Below, one piece after another: positions 61,510 to 64,000 of a stretch of DNA of 64,000 bases (within the stretch, counting starts at the first letter, position 1; each line of letters opens with the position of its first letter). The notes below the pieces were generated by a model. It did not search any database. It was not told the origin of the DNA and saw only the letters and a list, made by a program, of their open reading frames with translations. Source of the stretch: Rhizodiscina lignyota (taxonomy: Eukaryota; Ascomycota; Dothideomycetes; Aulographales; Rhizodiscinaceae). The DNA lies in NCBI GenBank assembly GCA_010015805.1, contig ML978139.1:310001-374000 (forward strand), written 5' to 3'. Both the position numbers and the translations under genes were made by a program.

Positions 61510-62370
61510 TCACAGAAGCAACACCAAGCTCATACAAAACACAACCACAGGCAATACCATGATGTACAGACCGCCGGTGACGCTCGTGGTCCCCGAAGGC
61601 AGATACGCTTGCGCACCAAAGTCGTCTGCACTTAAGTTCACCGCGCTCTTATTCGCCCGACAGTACATGCCTCCAAACAGCGTCCTATTATCCAATCCAT
61701 TCCCATCTTTCATCATACATGCCTTGAAGCTTCCCAACGTCTGATCTACTGTCAAATTCCCTGCGCCATCAGCACCATCTCCTCTCGGCAGTACGCAATA
61801 TTCATAGCAGTCTGTCACATCTAGCTTCAGCGGGGCAGGATCGCAGCATTCCTCAAACGAGTGTATATTCGACGCATTCAACAATATCGCGCATCCAGCA
61901 TGCGGATCGACGTAACCGGCAAGATCGCTCTGCCTTGGAGGCCACGCAGTAGCACAGGAATCGAACGTCGAAGTCGGAAACGATGCGTCTGTACCGGTTG
62001 CTGTCGCAGTCCCAAAACCGTCGTCGTCGCCAGAACCAGGTGATGAGCTCACGACATGCGGCTTCGCGCTACAGTACAGCACCTGCACAGTCGTCGTACC
62101 ATCCTGCTCAAGGCAGCTTTTCATGTAACTATACGCATCGTCGTCCGTTCCGATCGCCTCATCGAACTCCGCATTTAGGCTAGACGGGAGATCGCACCAG
62201 GAGTAGCATGGGTTCTCGGAGAAGACGTGCGGCTTCTCGGGCGCGCAACAGGTCGCAAAGCGAGTGTAGTTTGTTGCAGTCGAGCAGGAGTAGTAGTTCG
62301 AGGACGAGATGGAAGGGATGCCGAGCGCGAGGAGAGTGTCCACGGACAGTGGACAAGAAGAGTTGCTCAT
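61510..62370 (-). CDS. Surface protein with duplicated Cys module and C-terminal anchor, 286 aa
   Basis: Not recognised. Two tandem modules: residues 41-100 (CC41-42, C55, C59, C86, C100) and 175-237 (CC175-176, C188, C192, C218, C237), both with CC...C-x3-C and similar surrounding text (ENPCYSWCDLP versus VTDCYEYCVLP). They are joined by an Asp/Gly/Thr/Ser-rich linker and a further Cys pair (C139, C160). Several N-glycosylation sequons (NSS, NYT, NAS, NLT, NRT). The C-terminal hydrophobic stretch (GLYIMVLPVVVFCMSLVLLL) suits a GPI signal or TM anchor. No signal peptide is visible at the N-terminus, so an upstream exon may be missing. Confidence 0.72.
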   Translation of the reverse strand: MSNSSCPLSVDTLLALGIPSISSSNYYSCSTATNYTRFATCCAPEKPHVFSENPCYSWCDLPSSLNAEFDEAIGTDDDAYSYMKSCLEQDGTTTVQVLYCSAKPHVVSSSPGSGDDDGFGTATATGTDASFPTSTFDSCATAWPPRQSDLAGYVDPHAGCAILLNASNIHSFEECCDPAPLKLDVTDCYEYCVLPRGDGADGAGNLTVDQTLGSFKACMMKDGNGLDNRTLFGGMYCRANKSAVNLSADDFGAQAYLPSGTTSVTGGLYIMVLPVVVFCMSLVLLL

Positions 62371-62404
62371 GCCATGGACTTGGCCGGGTTATAGCTCTTT
62401 CAAA

Positions 62405-62451
62405 CGGGCGTAAGACGCCGAACGGGCGTAAGATTCCACACGGGCGTAAGA
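62405..62451. repeat. 18-bp tandem repeat, three copies
   Basis: CGGGCGTAAGA starts at 62405, 62423 and 62441, an exact 18-bp period, 35-81 bp upstream of the start of the 286-aa surface-protein gene. Each copy has a CGG triplet, the half-site of many Zn2Cys6 regulators. Confidence 0.75.
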
Positions 62452-63392
62452 TTTGGAGCGGCCGTCACGGTGCAAGTCAAGATGGGAGCAATCCGCACAT
62501 TCGGGCACGATGGGATCATAGGGGAAGCAGCGCAGTGGCCGAAGAGCACGTGGGGCGCTAAATTAAGCACAAACTTAGCATCCTGACGAGCCGCGTGGAC
62601 GCTAGCCTCTCTGCGGTTAGGAGAGTGCGGCCACACGAAGGGGCCTCGGCATCCCGTATTGGTTTATACCACAACGTCTCGAGGTCGCAGCCAACTGCAA
62701 TCTCGCTATCACCGGCCTCTTTGATCTGCTCGTATCGCTCTTTCAATTCTCCTCGATCACTGTGCTGACTAGGCTATCCGCTGCATATCTCACCGGGTGA
62801 GTAACCGATGTGAAGCGGGCCTATTCGCCAGTTTGAGGCCAAACTCTGGGCCTTCGGCTAAGCCACGATGTGCGACGTCCGTCACATCCAGATATCTCCC
62901 GATACAGTGCGCCTTGCGAAATGCCCGAACCGTGTGTATCAAACGCTGTGCAGGGGCTTAGAAATGTCACCGCGCCAAGGATCCTTTGTACGGCGCTCAT
63001 AGTTGCAACTACGGGCTGGGTGGGACGCCTCGTAGCCGCCAACCGGATGTGGTAGGAACGAGGACGTGGACATCAATCTCCGCCTCCATTGGCGATGATG
63101 CGAGCGAATGCTGTGCACGCCAGTAGGGCCATCTACGAAGAAGCGATCTTCGAGCATTTCATTTTGTTTCAGATCTATAGACTGTTATCAAAGTATATAT
63201 GTTGTTGCTGCTTCGCATATGGTGACAAAACCAATACCATCTCTCATCATCCAGAAGTCCGCTAGCCAGTGCATTTCCGACAACATCAAGTCAGCCCGGC
63301 ATTTCATCATTCCATATAAGATCTCAACGTTATAGACACCACACTACTGTCTTTTCTCCAGCTCAATCTCGGCGAAGAATCGCCTCTCCGCC
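62452..63392. promoter_or_regulatory. Divergent region between the surface protein and the RTA1-like gene
   Basis: About 0.9 kb; apart from the 18-bp repeats at its left edge, no element or gene recognised. Confidence 0.4.
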
Positions 63393-64000
63393 ATGAGCAA
63401 CATCACCAACTCTTCGAGCTTCGTCTGCCCCGACAACGCCTCCGACATTTGCACAATAGGAACATGTCCGCTCGAGTGCGCGCAGGTTACCTATATTCCG
63501 ACACTAGCGGGCAATACGGTGTATGTCGCCATCTTCGGCCTCATCCTCATTGCGCAAATTGGTCTCGGTGCCTGGTACAGGACCTGGGGGTTCCTCGCTG
63601 GAATGGTCTTTGGTCTGATACTCGAGACTGTGGGATATGCGGGCCGCATTCTTATGCATAACAACCCGTTCGACTTTAACAATTTTCTGATGTAAGCCTC
63701 CATCTTCACCACTCTCCAACCAAATTATAGCTTGGGACGACAACTGACGTGGCCTACAGCTACCTCATCTGTTTGACCATCGGCCCTGCTTTCCTGAGTG
63801 CGAGTATCTACTTGTGCCTCTCGCGAATCATCATCGTCTACTCGCCCCGTCTATCCCGCCTACAGCCTCGAACCCTGTCACTAATGTTCATGTGCTTCGA
63901 CCTCGTCGCGCTCATCCTGCAAGCCGCTGGCGGCGCCATCGCTGCAAGTGCGGATGACGACCAAAACGAGTCTGACACGGGTCGAAACATCATGATTGCA
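63393..64000 (+). CDS. RTA1-like lipid-translocating/stress-resistance membrane protein (3' end outside window)
   Basis: Fungal seven-TM family including Rta1, Rsb1 and Rtm1, linked to sterol-inhibitor and lipid stress. Exons 63393-63691 and 63760 onward; intron 68 nt (GTAAGC donor, CCTACAG acceptor). 180 codons visible and the frame is still open at 64000. Seen: an N-terminal outside segment with cysteines and N-glycosylation sites ([25 protein letters not shown]), TM1 ([20 protein letters not shown]), TM2 ([20 protein letters not shown], the RTA1 signature E-x-x-GYxxR), TM3 after the splice ([20 protein letters not shown]), the conserved [16 protein letters not shown] loop, TM4 ([20 protein letters not shown]). 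Typical length about 300 aa. Confidence 0.9.

Noticed and set aside
1-64000. tRNA, rRNA and CRISPR search by eye
   Set aside because: GTTCGAA-type strings (for example near 2650 and 36700) are not in a cloverleaf context, and no regularly spaced short repeat arrays with unique spacers were seen.

Overview
The window is nuclear DNA from a filamentous ascomycete fungus. The evidence is short spliceosomal introns (37-190 nt, mostly 47-70 nt) with GT/AG ends and CTAAC/CTAAT-like branch sites, a bifunctional TrpA-TrpB tryptophan synthase, a Zn2Cys6 regulator, an RTA1-like membrane protein, a CYP52-type P450, serine/proline-rich GPI-type wall proteins and a fungal PEX14-domain protein. A Dothideomycete (black-yeast or Capnodiales/Mycosphaerellales type) is my best guess from the look of the families; that placement is inference. 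I see no CRISPR, no operon, no intact transposon and no convincing tRNA.

Layout. 1-2556: 3' part of cytosolic leucyl-tRNA synthetase. 3.7-8.0 kb: a carbohydrate redox trio made of an aldo-keto reductase, a KduD-like SDR and a sorbitol/xylitol-type zinc dehydrogenase; the last two are divergent from one promoter region. 9.0-19.4 kb: an orphan gene, frataxin, DPH3, a tetraspanin, an F-box protein and a small Gly/Met-repeat protein. 19.5-21.9 kb: a decayed NmrA-like pseudogene next to an old tandem array of ~260-330 bp units. 21.9-25.9 kb: two divergent GPI-type wall proteins. 26.9-43.4 kb: P450, orphan F-box-like genes, a PEX14-domain protein, INO80 subunit Ies2, a methyltransferase-like protein, a C2H2 zinc-finger protein and tryptophan synthase. 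44.4-49.1 kb: SDR, Zn2Cys6 factor, SDR and RraA-like aldolase, a possible small pathway cluster.

The most unusual region is 49.3-55.8 kb. Five intact genes and one wrecked copy share a Cys/His-rich module that I do not recognise. Its spacing is almost rigid: C-x-H-x7-C-x(2-4)-C-x(10-18)-C-x4-C-x2-H-x7-C-x-G, followed by an LP-x-AG-x-WALEII-like block and a short VVTD-like block. Four copies are stand-alone proteins of 169-183 aa. The fifth is the N-terminus of a 649-aa protein that continues into an acidic stretch, a long charged helix bracketed by two ubiquitin-interacting-motif-like segments, and a Lys/Ser-rich tail. This looks like a local, lineage-specific family expansion with one domain fusion and one copy dying by stops, frameshifts and Cys-to-Tyr changes.

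55.8-64.0 kb: a gene-poor stretch, a secreted FAD-dependent oxidoreductase, a protein with a duplicated Cys module and a C-terminal membrane anchor, and the 5' part of an RTA1-like gene cut by the window end. Splice sites were read by eye and checked by reading frame and protein-family continuity; none has transcript support here.
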